64,000 bases of DNA from Pohlia nutans (Eukaryota > Streptophyta > Bryopsida > Bryales > Mniaceae): the NCBI GenBank assembly GCA_022496805.1, contig CM040106.1, positions 8,804,001 to 8,868,000 of the forward strand, in the 5' to 3' direction. Every line of letters starts with the position of its first letter. Positions within the stretch are counted from its first letter, which is position 1. Below are positions 43,376 through 54,500 of this stretch, in pieces. The notes below the pieces were generated by a model that was not told where the DNA came from, searched no databases, and saw only the letters and a list, made by a program, of their open reading frames with translations. Position numbers and translations under genes: made by a program.

Positions 43376-44545
43376 TCATAAATATTCATAAGGGTTTGAA
43401 AGGTCAGGGGAGTGTACCTGATTTGCGAGATTGTGTGCGTCGCTTTCAACGAACTCCACGGCGGATACGATCGGTGCCGGCTCGGGCTGCAGCAGCGGAG
43501 CGCCATCTTTGTAGTCCACAAGCTCCTCATCTAAGGCAGCTGGAGGACAGCCGTCGATTTCTGCATCGACAGGCGGGGGAGTCGAGTACACAACATCAAA
43601 TTGAGTCTCGGCCTCAGGAGGCGAGGCTAGGGAGGCATCCTTGGGACTTGGAGTAGGCGTAGGAGTATCCTCGGGTCGAGGATGTCCAGAATTATCCTCG
43701 ACTCGAGGATGGTGGTGTACCGGGGAGGTAGGCACGAGGATCTCCCGCGGATGATCGTTCAGCTGAGCATGAGGGGCAGCGCTACCAACGGCATCCGGAG
43801 AAACAGGACGTGCTGCATCAGATGCAACCGCAGCCGGAGCAGGCAAGGAGCAAGACATATCCTTGGGTCGAGGATCACGAGGAGCATCGTTAGCGGGAAG
43901 GTGGAGGGCCGAGTCCTCAGTAGTAGGGATGGTGCTCATCGCCAAATTCGAGGGTCTAGCAGACGGAGTAGAAGAACCCTCGGTTTGGGAGCTCCTAAGG
44001 TCTTGAAAGTACTTGGCCCTCTGCTCTGCCATAAATTCCTCCTTGGCTTCGGCAACCACATCCTTCTTGGCTTTGGCGAGCATCTCATCGTACTCTAATT
44101 TACGCTTTGCCTCAGCCGCCTTCAACTCTTGAAGTTCTCTCATCAAGGCTTCTTCATGCTCCCTCTTCTGGTTCTTCCTTTCTAGTTTCTCTTCCCACCA
44201 GGAAAGTTCATAAGCAACGCAGTCGTTTTCTTTGCCATCAATAGAGGTCGAGTTGGCTTTTAGTACTTTCAGCTTCGCAATTTGCGCTTCAATGGTTTCT
44301 ATCTCACTGGTATACGACGGTGCAGGGTTAGCGCTTGGTATTGAGACATCTCTTGCAACTGAAGCAGATGGTGCTGGCCCATCCTTGTCAGTGTTGTTAA
44401 ACTCTATATTAGCAGCGGTAGCAAATTTGTCAGCGATCGCCTTTCCTTTATCCCGATTCCGCCTTGGTAGAGGAGGACTAGAACAGCTCGGCCCCGCTGC
44501 TCCTTCGGATTGCTGAGGAAGAGGGGGAGCAGGATGAGAATCCAT
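43376..44545 (-). CDS. Coiled-coil and disordered protein of element B
   Basis: 389 residues from a real ATG at 44545, 12 bp after the stop of the preceding exon (44558). N-terminus: Pro/Ser-rich with a basic patch (RRNRDKGKAIADKF). Middle (about 100-200): a strong heptad-like coiled coil (SEIETIEAQIAKLKVLKANS; WWEEKLERKNQKREHEEALM; EMLAKAKKDVVAEAKEEFMA). C-terminus: long Pro/Ala/Ser/Asp-rich disordered region. The DNA for HPRVEDNSGHPRPEDTP is two B-type palindromes in tandem (43666-43711), and DPRPKD comes from another at 43858. No catalytic motif is present. It might serve oligomerisation or DNA binding; that is a guess. No counterpart in A is evident, except possibly the low-complexity exons there. 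Confidence 0.6.
   Translation of the reverse strand: MDSHPAPPLPQQSEGAAGPSCSSPPLPRRNRDKGKAIADKFATAANIEFNNTDKDGPAPSASVARDVSIPSANPAPSYTSEIETIEAQIAKLKVLKANSTSIDGKENDCVAYELSWWEEKLERKNQKREHEEALMRELQELKAAEAKRKLEYDEMLAKAKKDVVAEAKEEFMAEQRAKYFQDLRSSQTEGSSTPSARPSNLAMSTIPTTEDSALHLPANDAPRDPRPKDMSCSLPAPAAVASDAARPVSPDAVGSAAPHAQLNDHPREILVPTSPVHHHPRVEDNSGHPRPEDTPTPTPSPKDASLASPPEAETQFDVVYSTPPPVDAEIDGCPPAALDEELVDYKDGAPLLQPEPAPIVSAVEFVESDAHNLANQVHSPDLSNPYEYL
43666..43874. promoter_or_regulatory. B-type palindromes inside coding sequence
   Basis: Copies at 43666-43684, 43692-43711 and 43858-43874 lie inside the minus-strand coiled-coil gene and encode PRPED, PRVEDN and PRPKD peptides. Confidence 0.8.
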
Positions 44546-44557
44546 GGCGCGAGTATC

Positions 44558-45097
44558 CTAGACTCGAGGATCCGGGGTAGGAGAACTATGGCCGGAGCGA
44601 CTTGCTCCGGCTTCATGTCTCCGGGGAGTTTGTTTCTTAGCTGCTCTCGGCTTCCTCGTCGTAAAGTCGGGATCGTCATCCTTGTCGGAAGCTCCATCGC
44701 TGGACATGGCTTCATCATCTTCTCCATCATCTTCATCCTCGCTACGCCCGCCAGAAAGATGAGTCCCGTACTGGTCGAACTCCTCATTGACGTCCTCGTC
44801 TTGCTCGTTGCCGTCAAGATCCTCCTGGTCACGATCCTCTTCGTCATGGCCCAGCTCTACATTGAAGTCCTCTACCTGTTGGGGTCCTGGATCCCTCGAC
44901 CGTGCAGGAGAGGGTGATGATTCCTCGTCGCTGGAGCGCAGGATTGCCGCTGTAACGCGTTTAATGTAATTCCCCATGTACGGGGAAGTTCCGAACAGGA
45001 AATCCATCATGTCCAGGCTCTTGGCCTTCTGCGCCAGGGATTTGAGTTTTTGTAATCCAACATTGCTGGCGATCCCGTAGTAGTGGAAGCCATACAT
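44558..45097 (-). CDS. C-terminal exon of the element B long gene
   Basis: Starts after the acceptor TGATTCTGCAG at 45098 and ends at 44558. It opens with a conserved-looking segment MYGFHYYGIASNVGLQKLKS and MDFLFGTSPYMGNYIKRVTA. A long acidic stretch follows (HDEEDRDQEDLDGNEQDEDV; SEDEDDGEDDEAM), then a basic tail (KPRAAKKQTPRRHEAG). The stop codon lies inside a B-type palindrome (44554-44572), so the last residues are DPRV. It joins in phase with the exon ending FFGVYTGAKCMLATK. Acidic/basic composition parallels the A exon 17931-18782. Family not recognised. Confidence 0.6.
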   Translation of the reverse strand: MYGFHYYGIASNVGLQKLKSLAQKAKSLDMMDFLFGTSPYMGNYIKRVTAAILRSSDEESSPSPARSRDPGPQQVEDFNVELGHDEEDRDQEDLDGNEQDEDVNEEFDQYGTHLSGGRSEDEDDGEDDEAMSSDGASDKDDDPDFTTRKPRAAKKQTPRRHEAGASRSGHSSPTPDPRV

Positions 45098-45336
45098 CTG
45101 CAGAATCAGCAAGTGAGTGGTTAGTGATCTGTATGTACAGCGAGCACTCTATAGCTGGTTGAGCTTTGAGACTTATCCTCGACTCGAAGATAGAGGAGGA
45201 GTGAGAACAGCAATCTTTGGGAAATAGCATTTCAAATGCACAGATGTGGACCAACATACATGTAGTGCAAGCATTAAAACGACTGGAATTATCTTCGAGT
45301 CGAAGATAACAATCCACCAATGGTGGGAGGCATTAC
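45098..45336 (-). other. Intron of the element B long gene with two palindromes
   Basis: Minus-strand donor GTAATG after ...CTACAAAG and acceptor TTCTGCAG. It contains near-perfect B-type palindromes at 45173-45192 and 45289-45309. Splicing joins the open frames on both sides without a shift. Confidence 0.75.
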
Positions 45337-46660
45337 CTTTGTAGCCAGCATGCACTTGGCACCGGTGTAGACGCCAAAGAAGTTCTCCCCCGGAGATGCA
45401 AAGTTCTGGATCATATCCAAGTAGAACTCCATCCGCAGCTCGCTTGAGTTCGATCAAAACTTGGACTCGTGGTTGTTCCGGGGATCATTGTAGTAGTCAA
45501 TATTTGCTGCAATGTACTCTGGCTTGATGAGCCCAGGATTGAATGTCGGCAGATCTCGCCGATAGAAGAAGTGGAGATTAACGGACGGCAGCGCAGCCTG
45601 CGGAATCGGTATGTCATAGAGCCGCTCAGCTTTGCATGCCTTGTAGACGGACTGCTTGTACTCTCACTCCTTGAAATGAACACCCATCCCATGTGTCCGC
45701 CGTAATCCAGAGCCATACTTTGGGCTCTTTTATTGACATGTCATTCAGCTGTAGGAGCTTCTCGAGGAATGGCATAATTGGAGCTGGAGCGGTCGCGTTG
45801 TCGGATTTTTTGTGCTTCGGAACGTCCGGGAGATCCGCAATTCCCAAGCTCATAGGCCTGTTATTGGGAGTGTAGTCCCACATCGTTGGATTCATGACGA
45901 ATGCCATCGACGGTCCGTCATGGGCACAAAGTTGAATCTTGCCAGTCTGCTTTGGTACGCGTTTCTTGTCTCTTAACTCTATGAATTTGTCCCCCATCTT
46001 GTCCGCCCGCTGGTTGACCGCCTCGTTTGTCCGGCGCATCGTGAAGAAAGTTTTGCTGGGAGTTACGAGAAGAAAGTCCCATGTCGCAGAGGAGAAAGAG
46101 CACGTCTTCTTCCAGTCTCTCCATTTCTGCCTGTCGATATTGCCGTCGTCCTTCACAAATGTGAGGGAATTGTCACCATTCACCAACTCCTCCAGAATGA
46201 CCTTTTTGCGCTTGCGGCGCTCAACCCACTCACTGGCATAGCAGTTGTCCAGGATCGGCTTTTTTGATTTCAGAACGGAGACTTTGGGGTATGGCAGCGT
46301 TCTATTTGGGGTCCTCCCGAGCAGATGTTGCATGTAAGTCTTGACGTCGTCTGCGAAGTGCCCCACATGCTTGAAGAACTCGCGCTTCAACTCGTACCTT
46401 TTCTCTCCGCCCTTGTTCTGTCTGTAAGGTAGGGACGTATCCGGATTGACGATGTCCCCGTCGGTGTACTTGGTCAGAAACTCCTCCCACATGGCGTAGT
46501 GTTCGTCTTCGGGCGTCATGATGGAGACCTCATGTTTGATATCAGCGATCCCCTTCACTTTGTTTCTTTCTTTGTTGGGATTGATACTCTGAAATCGACT
46601 GAGAATCATAGTCACGAAGGTTTGCATAACAGTTAAGATCATATCTGATGTTAGAGGCAG
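45337..46660 (-). pseudogene. Middle exon of the element B long gene
   Basis: Open from about 46660 to 45626 in one phase (MQTFVTMILSRFQSINPNKE; YAMWEEFLTKYTDGDIVNPD; KREFFKHVGHFADDVKTYMQ; WRDWKKTCSFSSATWDFLLV; MPFLEKLLQLNDMSIKEPKV). A frame slip near 45670 follows, then DIPIPQAALPSVNLHFFYRR, LIKPEYIAANIDYYNDPRNN and MEFYLDMIQNFASPGENFFG up to the donor at 45337. It occupies the same place in the gene as 19030-20492 of element A. There is no recognised enzyme signature. The single slip near 45670 and one stop near 45448 suggest recent inactivation. Confidence 0.6.
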
Positions 46661-46870
46661 GCATTTATGTGATTATCCTGGAGTCGAGGATAATGGATGC
46701 AGTATAAACTGCAAAAGGCTAGTCTCAGTAGCACATTACAAGTTTACATACAGTTAGGCTGCGTTGGGGGTAATGATATGAATGTTTGGGAATTTGAACT
46801 GTTCAACGAAGAGCGTGAGGCCGTATCCTCGAGTCGAGGATATTTACTCATACAATGTGATAGTATATAC
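46661..46870 (-). other. Intron of the element B long gene with two palindromes
   Basis: Minus-strand donor GTATAT after CATAAGTGGCAG and acceptor candidate CTAACATCAG near 46655-46661. B-type palindromes lie at 46673-46693 and 46823-46842. Confidence 0.5.
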
Positions 46871-48292
46871 CTGCCACTTATGTGGTGCTTGAGTCGCCTT
46901 GTTCCCCCGGACCCGTGCCTCTGCCCCATTCATAGTTGGCCGTTTGAAGTGTAGCCAGATTAGACGACCGATGATGATCTGGTTTCTTCATGTTGGTTGG
47001 GCGTGTTTGAGGTGATTGGTGGTGTTATAGAATTTGGAGATGTTGTGCCGCTTCAGCGGGTCCAATGTCCAGACGATGTAGGCATCCCACATTTTGAGCT
47101 CTTCACGCCGCTTGTCATCACAAGGCCCTCGCTGCAGCTCCTTTGAAGTTGTAATGCTGTGCTGGCCGTCAATAATCATGAATTTGCCATGTTGGATGTC
47201 CTCCAATTTGGCCGGTGGTTTCTTCAGCAACTTCATGTCATTGTCGACGGGAGTGAGGCACACCACCTGCCGCTATTTGATATCTGCAAGTTGAAGGAGC
47301 TTATTCTTACACGTCTCCAGCATATGCTTCTCCAGCTTTCGGATGATGTACTCCTCATATGCTGGAAAGCATTGGTCGATGGATACCGGGTATTTTGCCT
47401 CCTGGTCAAAGATGTAGCACTCTCTGTGCTGCTCCCAGAACTCTTTGCGTTGTTGCGCAAACTTCAGGTACTCTTCTGTTGGCATTAGTGCTTGGGTAGG
47501 TCTTTTGTCCACCTCCGTTAATGCGGAACCCGAGCTACCAGTGATTGAGGGTCGTGCGGCATTTGTTGAATTCCTCCTCTTCATCCTTACTTCAGCTGCC
47601 GGAGCATTTTCAGCTGTTGACACTCGGGGGTTTGAGCGGGCTCTCTTACCCCCACTGCCGCGACTACCTCCACGTGGTGTTCCCGACTGGGATCTGTTTT
47701 CGTCGCGAGTGTCTGGGTCGCGGCGTCGCCTTTCCCAGATTGCTGAGGAGGGCGTTCTCGTTGATTGTCTACCCGCGTATTTGTCCAGCTCCATCCAGAT
47801 CTGGTTGAGCTTTCACGACACGATTGTTGCTTTAATGTTTTTCCAGTCGCTGAATTTCTCGAAAGCTTGCTTCAATTCTGGCGTGGATTGGCTCATGGAA
47901 GCGCTGAGGTCGTCCATGTCAAATCTCGGCCTATGCTCGTGCACTTTGATGACCAGGGAGTAGAGGTGAGATTTACTCCTGCCGCTGTCATCCATTTCGT
48001 TGAGGGTGATGACAAGGTAATCATTGTGGTAGGAGTCGAGGATTGTGACCTTCTCAATGTTGTTCCAGACTAGGAATCCGGGTCCTCCTTTCTCAAGGTG
48101 CTTCAGGTAGACATATTTCTTGAACTGGCTCACCCCGAATGTCCAAGCTTCCAAGCAGTCCTTGAATTTCCACAAAGATCCGTGGGTGGACTCCATCTCC
48201 GGTGGGATGAAAGGCTCCGACTCAAATGGATTCTCAAATGGCTCTATGTATGGAATTGTCGAGGAATAGTCATAAGTGTTCGCTTGAGCCAT
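46871..48292 (-). pseudogene. ParB-like 'DGQH' protein, 5' exon of the element B long gene
   Basis: One continuous reading phase from ATG 48292 (MAQANTYDYSSTIPYIEPFE) to the donor at 46871. It is interrupted only by TGA 47813, TAG 47273 and TGA 46988. Segments in order: KFKDCLEAWTFGVSQFKKYV and LVWNNIEKVTILDSYHNDYL (globular; a regulatory-like beta segment), then a Ser/Arg-rich linker, LKFAQQRKEFWEQHRECYIF, FPAYEEYIIRKLEKHMLETC, VCLTPVDNDMKLLKKPPAKL, then GKFMIIDGQHSITTSKELQR (47140-47180), WDAYIVWTLDPLKRHNISKF and GRLIWLHFKRPTMNG. The DGQH hallmark with preceding helix fits the ParB/DndB-like fold and matches IIGGQHN in element A. All stops fit C-to-T change of CGA or CAG. Probable nuclear DNA-binding or replication-partition-like accessory protein of the element; inferred. 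Confidence 0.65.
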
Positions 48293-48353
48293 TGGAATAG
48301 TCTTGCACATGACATTGGGAATACGGTTTATTAGCGACCGTGCAGTACTATAG

Positions 48354-49248
48354 TATCTTTGACCCGAAGATCGGTTTTGTCTTTGGGATGCGTTAGGTAC
48401 GGTAAGATATGCGGACTTCATCTTTGACTCGAGGATAAACTTGTCTGTATTCACTGGATTTAGGTGAAATCGTTGTTATTGTTGCGGATTCGGTTATCTT
48501 TATCTTTGGGTCGAGGATATGATGGCCTGGTCAAGAATTGCGAAGGCGTTCAGGTTTACTGTGGGATATCTTCTGTGCAGTTGATGGTTGATATCTTCGA
48601 GTCGAGGATATGATGCTGGTATCCTTGAATCGAGGATACTATTTTACTACTCCTGTGACTTGGAGGTGGTATTCGACATGACTGCGCCAGGCGCTAATAG
48701 GGCAAATTATTATCAATGTGAATTACGTCCATCTACTCGGGACCCTTTTTTATCTTCGAGTTGAGGATAAACTCGCTGGTTTTCAACATTTTTAAAGTAA
48801 AGTTCCATTTAGGACAGATTTTGGTTATCTGTTATTGAGAGTTATCCTCGACTCAAGGATATCTACGCTGATATTTTGTGCGTGTAGTAGCTTTTGGTAC
48901 TACGGTTTTGAGCTTTGCTCATTGTTTGCGGCGGATATTTATCTTCGGGTCGAGGATAATGGTACGGTTCGCGATGATAATTTTTTGTGCCAGTATCATA
49001 CGTTTGAAATTAGCATTTCTTGTTTGGGTGGATTGATTGTTATCTTCGAGTCGAGGATAAACCTGAGTTTGTTCTCGGTATTTGTTGTGGTTTCTGTTCT
49101 CATATACTCTAGCGGTATTAGGATATATCTTCGAGTCGAAGATAAATGTGCTTGAGTGGCATAGCATTATCCTTGAGTCAAAGATAATTATCTTCGAGTG
49201 GAAGGTAATCATCCTCGAGTCGAAGATAATTATCTTCGACTTGAGGGC
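48354..49248. repeat. Dense cluster of B-type palindromes upstream of the long gene
   Basis: At least fourteen copies, for example 48501-48519, 48591-48611, 48620-48639, 48750-48770, 48842-48862, 48940-48960, 49040-49060, 49126-49144, and four nearly contiguous copies at 49168-49248. Variants alternate TTATCCTCGA and TTATCTTCGA arms. The cluster lies between the first coding ATG (48292) and the promoter-like zone (49900-50370), matching a 5'UTR intron or promoter. Confidence 0.9.
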
Positions 49249-49900
49249 ACTTGCACTAATTTGGAAGATAATTATATTTCTACAGTTCATGATCTATACA
49301 CTGTCTTCATATGGAAATCTGTAGCCTTTACAAAAAATCTAACATTCTAAACTATGAGGAGTACCTCTGGAAACCTGGGTGCTTGTCCTTCAAATTCTAG
49401 CTCCCTCCTATGCAATTGTTCGCACCCCACCTCCACTTGGACAAACCCTTGTGCTATGCTAAATCTGCCAACCCTATTTTATCACAAATTAGGAACAATA
49501 TGCTTGGCTTATGGCCAGAATTTCAACCAGGCAGCCCAGCAAGCAAGGGAACTACCATTTCAATAGCAGTTCTAGCAATTCTCGGGCAATCCTATAACTA
49601 TACAAACAAACAAGCTGTAGCAAGTATGTAACAATTGTAGCAATTTTGAAAATAAGCACCTTGAACCCGAAACAATTCTTACAGAATTCTAACAATTCTA
49701 ATTGTTCTTAATGTAACAATATTAACACCTCTGATCAGTAGCACCCTAAACCCTAAAGAAACAAACAAGCAGGCAAGGAAACAAGCAAACATAAAACAAT
49801 GGGAATCAATCAAGCAAATCAAGCATAACAAAGAGGTTAGAATTACCAGACGAAAGCTGGAGCAACTCCAGCTGGAAGCACACACAACCCCAACAACTGC
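49249..49900. other. No gene seen
   Basis: Ordinary AT-moderate sequence with short frames lacking domains. Contains CAAGCAAGG/AACAAGCAA-like short repeats at 49760-49820. Confidence 0.4.
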
Positions 49901-50370
49901 ACAAATGCAAGAGAGCGTCTAATGCATTCTCCAAGCCCTGTACGCCAGTCGCGCAATCTGCACTAAACTCGCAGAGCTATCACATATACAAGAAGAGTCT
50001 CTGGAGAAATACCAGTGAATCAAGAGAAATGCATACAGGAGTTCAAAATTTACAGAGGCAGGAGTGGAGAACGGGACGCGGAAGGTAAGCAAGCGACTGG
50101 GAAGCTTACAAAACGGGGGAGCAGCGACTACTAAGCAACGGAGGAACGGAAGAGCTGGAGCGAAAACAAAACCTTAAGGGACGCGCGACTTGGCGAGAAA
50201 GACAACCTCCCAACCGTAGGCCGAACCGGGAGGCTCGGCTTCGGCACTAGGCTCGGCACCGCCTCGTTTGTTCGGCTCGGCACCGAAGCTCGCGTGTTAG
50301 GCAGGGCACCGATGCTGAGGTGTTAGGCTTGGCACCGATGCTTGGCTCCCCGGCATAGGTAGGCCAAGCC
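49901..50370 (-). promoter_or_regulatory. GC-richer promoter/leader-like region of element B minus-strand gene
   Basis: Purine-rich on the plus strand (50030-50200), then a GGCTCGGCACCGA-type minisatellite with about five degenerate units at 50228-50350. No coding. Position and strand asymmetry match 28102-28560 in element A, suggesting promoter plus leader exon for the minus-strand genes. Confidence 0.4.
50228..50350. repeat. GGCTCGGCACCGA minisatellite
   Basis: About five degenerate copies of GGCTCGGCACCGATGCT-like units spaced about 25 bp apart. Confidence 0.7.
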
Positions 50371-50371
50371 T

Positions 50372-51598
50372 AAAAAGGAAATTCTATCATTTGATACCCT
50401 AAATGTCCCAGCATCTAGAAACTGGATGACGAACATATTCAAAGCCTTGCAACTTTCTCAGACAACCTTACATCTCATTCATCCAAGTCATCTTTGTAAG
50501 CCTATTAAATTTTGTACCAATTGCAATAAATCTCTTGCGATGGAGAGCTGTTGATAATATTGGAGAGGCCTCCAAATGCAATTACGTCAAACTTGTTGCC
50601 TGGGTATAATACTATAGAATTACTATACGCAAAAAGGTCATGAATTACGCATTGTGGATTTCACCTGTACGATTCGATTGAGCAATACAATTAAGAATAC
50701 TTTATTATATAATTTGATAGTTGAAATTTGATATGTACTCTAAATTTGAATTTATGTTTTCTTTTTCCTGTTTAACCCTTTAACGTCCCGATTGAACACT
50801 ATTATCAAAGATTTGTTTTATAATGGTTGATGAAAAACAAAGATGAAGTTGATGTACAAAGCATTGTTGTAATTGTCAACATAAAAATAACGTCTATACA
50901 GTTGGATTCATCAAAAAAATTCTCAACATTTTTCAATTATTTTTTCAGGGTTTTTGCTTGAAATTTAAATAAAATTCCCAAAAAAATAAACAAATTTTGA
51001 AAAATAGTGAAATGAAATTGGAATAATACGCGCTACAAAATGGTATGGTCTCTATTGTTTGACTATAATTATAATGGAAAATCATGTGTAAGGTCTCACT
51101 TCCTGAACTAAAACTGAAACTTCACTAAAACCACACGAGGAACCACAGTTGTAATTTTTCAAAAATTCTAAATATATTATTTTGAAGATCCATACCATTT
51201 GTATGGTATTCAACTAGCACGAGAATCAAGAGAATTTTGGATGGATGAAAAAATTCACCGTATGGGGTGAAGAGACACGTCTGAATTTATACAGCGTCTA
51301 GATTATGGATGCTGGTGCGTCAAAGGGTGCATAAATACTAATGAAAGGAAATCTATCATAAACAAAGTATAAAATAAAATCTTAAATTCTATTTGGAATT
51401 ATTCGATACGTCGAACTTTTTTTCTCGAAGAATTATAGATTCTAAGCCTTCGAACTTTCTCATACAACCTCGCATCACTATCGTCCAAGTCACTTTTCTA
51501 AGCCTATTAAAGTCTGTAGTAATTGCAATAAATTTCTTGCGACGGAGAGCTGTTGATAATTTTGGAGGGGCCTCCAAAAGCAATTACGTCAAACTTCT
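50372..51598. repeat. Pair of about 230-bp direct repeats
   Basis: 50372-50600 and 51346-51598 share extended similarity: GCCTATTAAA, AATTGCAATAAAT, GGAGAGCTGTTGATAAT, GGCCTCCAAA and GCAATTACGTCAAACTT occur in the same order. The intervening 750 bp is AT-rich non-coding. It could be the LTR pair of a small non-autonomous element (TRIM-like) or a local duplication; ends not defined. Confidence 0.6.
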
Positions 51599-54500
51599 AA
51601 TAAAATACAGAAAAAGTGCGTGCCACGATCTTTCAACATTTTCCTGTTGATATGATCAAAGTATTTTGTAGTACCGTTTGTCCGGTGGACACTAGTAGAT
51701 TGACATTACAAATAGACAATTTATTCACGTTGCCCCGAAAAGAGGCCGGAGATTCTATATATGTATCTCTAACCCTTATCTAAGAAGTACGGTTTTCCAA
51801 CATTCCTAAATGCCTAAATGTATATAATTTTAGTATGCCTAATGTATATACTATGTATATTGATGACTTAATTAATACCCATTTGTACACATAACCATGA
51901 CATAATGGTTAATTTTTGCAACAATCCACTAGGATACTAATTTAATCATTAAATTACCAATTCTTATTTTAACTATTTTATGATTTAATAATTCAAGTTA
52001 AATTTATGTACCAATTTAGAGTGTGTAATAACTATAATATTAAGTGAAGCAAGTGGGTGTCTGAGTGGAATGGTCAAGTGATATTATTAATAACATAGGA
52101 TGCTTAACCCCAAACGTCCTCACTTATGTTCAATTAAGGGAGGTTTGCAAAGAAGCATAAAAGTTATAAAATTTGAATTTTAGAGTCTATTTATACAGTA
52201 AGACCTATAATTGCTATTACCCGTATTTTTCTAAAACACTTTGGAACATAAAAAAAATAAAAAATAAAATTGAATACAATTACGAATAAGATATTGAATG
52301 ACAGTATCTGGATGAAATTTGTTGTGATGGGTTATAATGTAGTACTCTAGGTGTATTGATTTTTTGAGACATTTTGGATGCTTCATTTTAAGAGTTTTAT
52401 TTTTCAATAACACTTTCAGACCAAAACCTTCCAAATTTTGGGTGAAACACTTCAACACAAAATCAGGCATAATTTTTTCAAAAACTATTTCCTTTTTGAT
52501 CGGAGCACGCATACATGAAGTAAACTTCCCATTTAAAAATTCAGTAAAAAAATCACACTACTAAAAGTGCATGATGGATGTGAAACTTCGGATGAAATCT
52601 GTACACCATGCAAAATATGCATGGTTTTAGGGTTAGGGGTTCAAAATAATTTCAAATAATACTCATGGAATATACTATGGGTATTCTTTTATATCACAGA
52701 ATAATCGCATTTGGCTTCATACCTCCTAAATTACCCTTTGAATGCATGTGATGCAACAAACCACGAATATAACATAATTATAGTGCATCCCCTAAGGCAC
52801 AATATGTTAACTCCTAAACGTCAACACTTTAAACGATTAACAAATTCAAATCGTTATCACGTTCGCTAAACAAATTTTAACTTTTAGAATTTATTATTGA
52901 ATATTGGTGATAATATTAGTGAATCAAACCCTATGGATGGATTGGAATTTAAGATTCAAAATCTAGAACTTTCATTTGTATATCAATTCCAAAATAATCT
53001 TCTAAATAGTCATTTAGGATCATTTTTCTCACACCGTCAATTCCATGGACACCCTAGTACCCTTAGGCGTTAAAGTTGCTTTTCGAAGTTAAAATTCTAG
53101 AATCATCTATTAATACATACAAGCCTTGTTTAGAAGGGTTTACTATAGGCATTTATATGGGTTAAAGAACAAAAACTTTTCGTCTCGTTGACAAAAAACT
53201 ATAAAAGTGTTGAATTACAAAATAAGTCTAAAATTTATTGGGTGAAGAACAACTTCCCATTTATAGCTTAAATATTACTCTAAAATCAATTCAGCTGAAA
53301 TATAACTCTTAGAAAAATCAATACTGTGAATTTTTTGAGTAAGACAATAATTCTATATCTTTTTGACCGTAACCAAAAATATTCATTAAAAAAATTCATT
53401 TGAGTATTATAGAATAAGTACAAAATCTCAAATGGTATCTCATTCAGGTACACAAGGTTCTTCCTGATTATTCTAGAAACGTGATATACATATGCAAGCG
53501 ATGAAATTATTCTTTTATTTTGTTCTTCTCCCTTAACTTGATCAGCCAAGCACTTTGAGACTACCCTAGACGTTGGACATCTTATTCAGTCCTGATTTGT
53601 GACTGCGCGCGGTGTGCTTTTCGTTCTTTGATCGCATACTTCTACACAATTTTTTGATAGCAAAACACATAATGAAGTATAGTTAAATAGGATCATTATT
53701 TAGAGAGGACAACAACGTAGTGACAATCCGCCAAAATATTAGATAATTCTCCTCCAAACATTCATTTGATGATTTTCATCGAAGCATTAATGATTTTCAT
53801 CCAAGCATTAATGATTTTCATTGATGATGCATCCCCCTCCTACAAGTACATGGAGTTCAATCATAGCATATGCATGAAGTATTACTTAAGTACGTCATGA
53901 CTATACTCTTATCATATGAATAATGAATTATCATATGAAAGATTGAAGTAAGGATATGATTTAGGGTAATTAAGTACCTAGGATAGTACTTATGAATTTC
54001 ACCATTATGTAGTGCTATTTATAAATTAACACCGATTATGGGAAATTTCTTAGAATATAAACATTTAGGTGTCTTACTTATTTGTACAAATTAAATTGAA
54101 GACAACGATGACAATTTATTGAATGAATAAAAGTTTTACATAATGAATTATGGATTCTATCCATACAATTACTTTGGCAATGGCTATCACCAATATTTGT
54201 GTATTATATTACGAACTTAAAATGTAACGATCGTTTGTAACAATTACAATTAGTACGAATAAAATATTGACAATCTAGTAATGAATTTTCGGGGTTCGGA
54301 TGGGTTCAAATGTAATAGTCTAAGTGTAGTAATGTTTGGCGTTTTTTACGTAGCATATTTTAGGTAGTTCACGTTTTCAAGAGCACTTTTGGAATAAAAT
54401 CTTCAAAATGAGTAGTGGAGCACTACAACGTGAAATGAGGCATTCAACTTTCACAAGTCATCCCGTTTCTAATAGGACCACACATGCATAATCCAACTTC

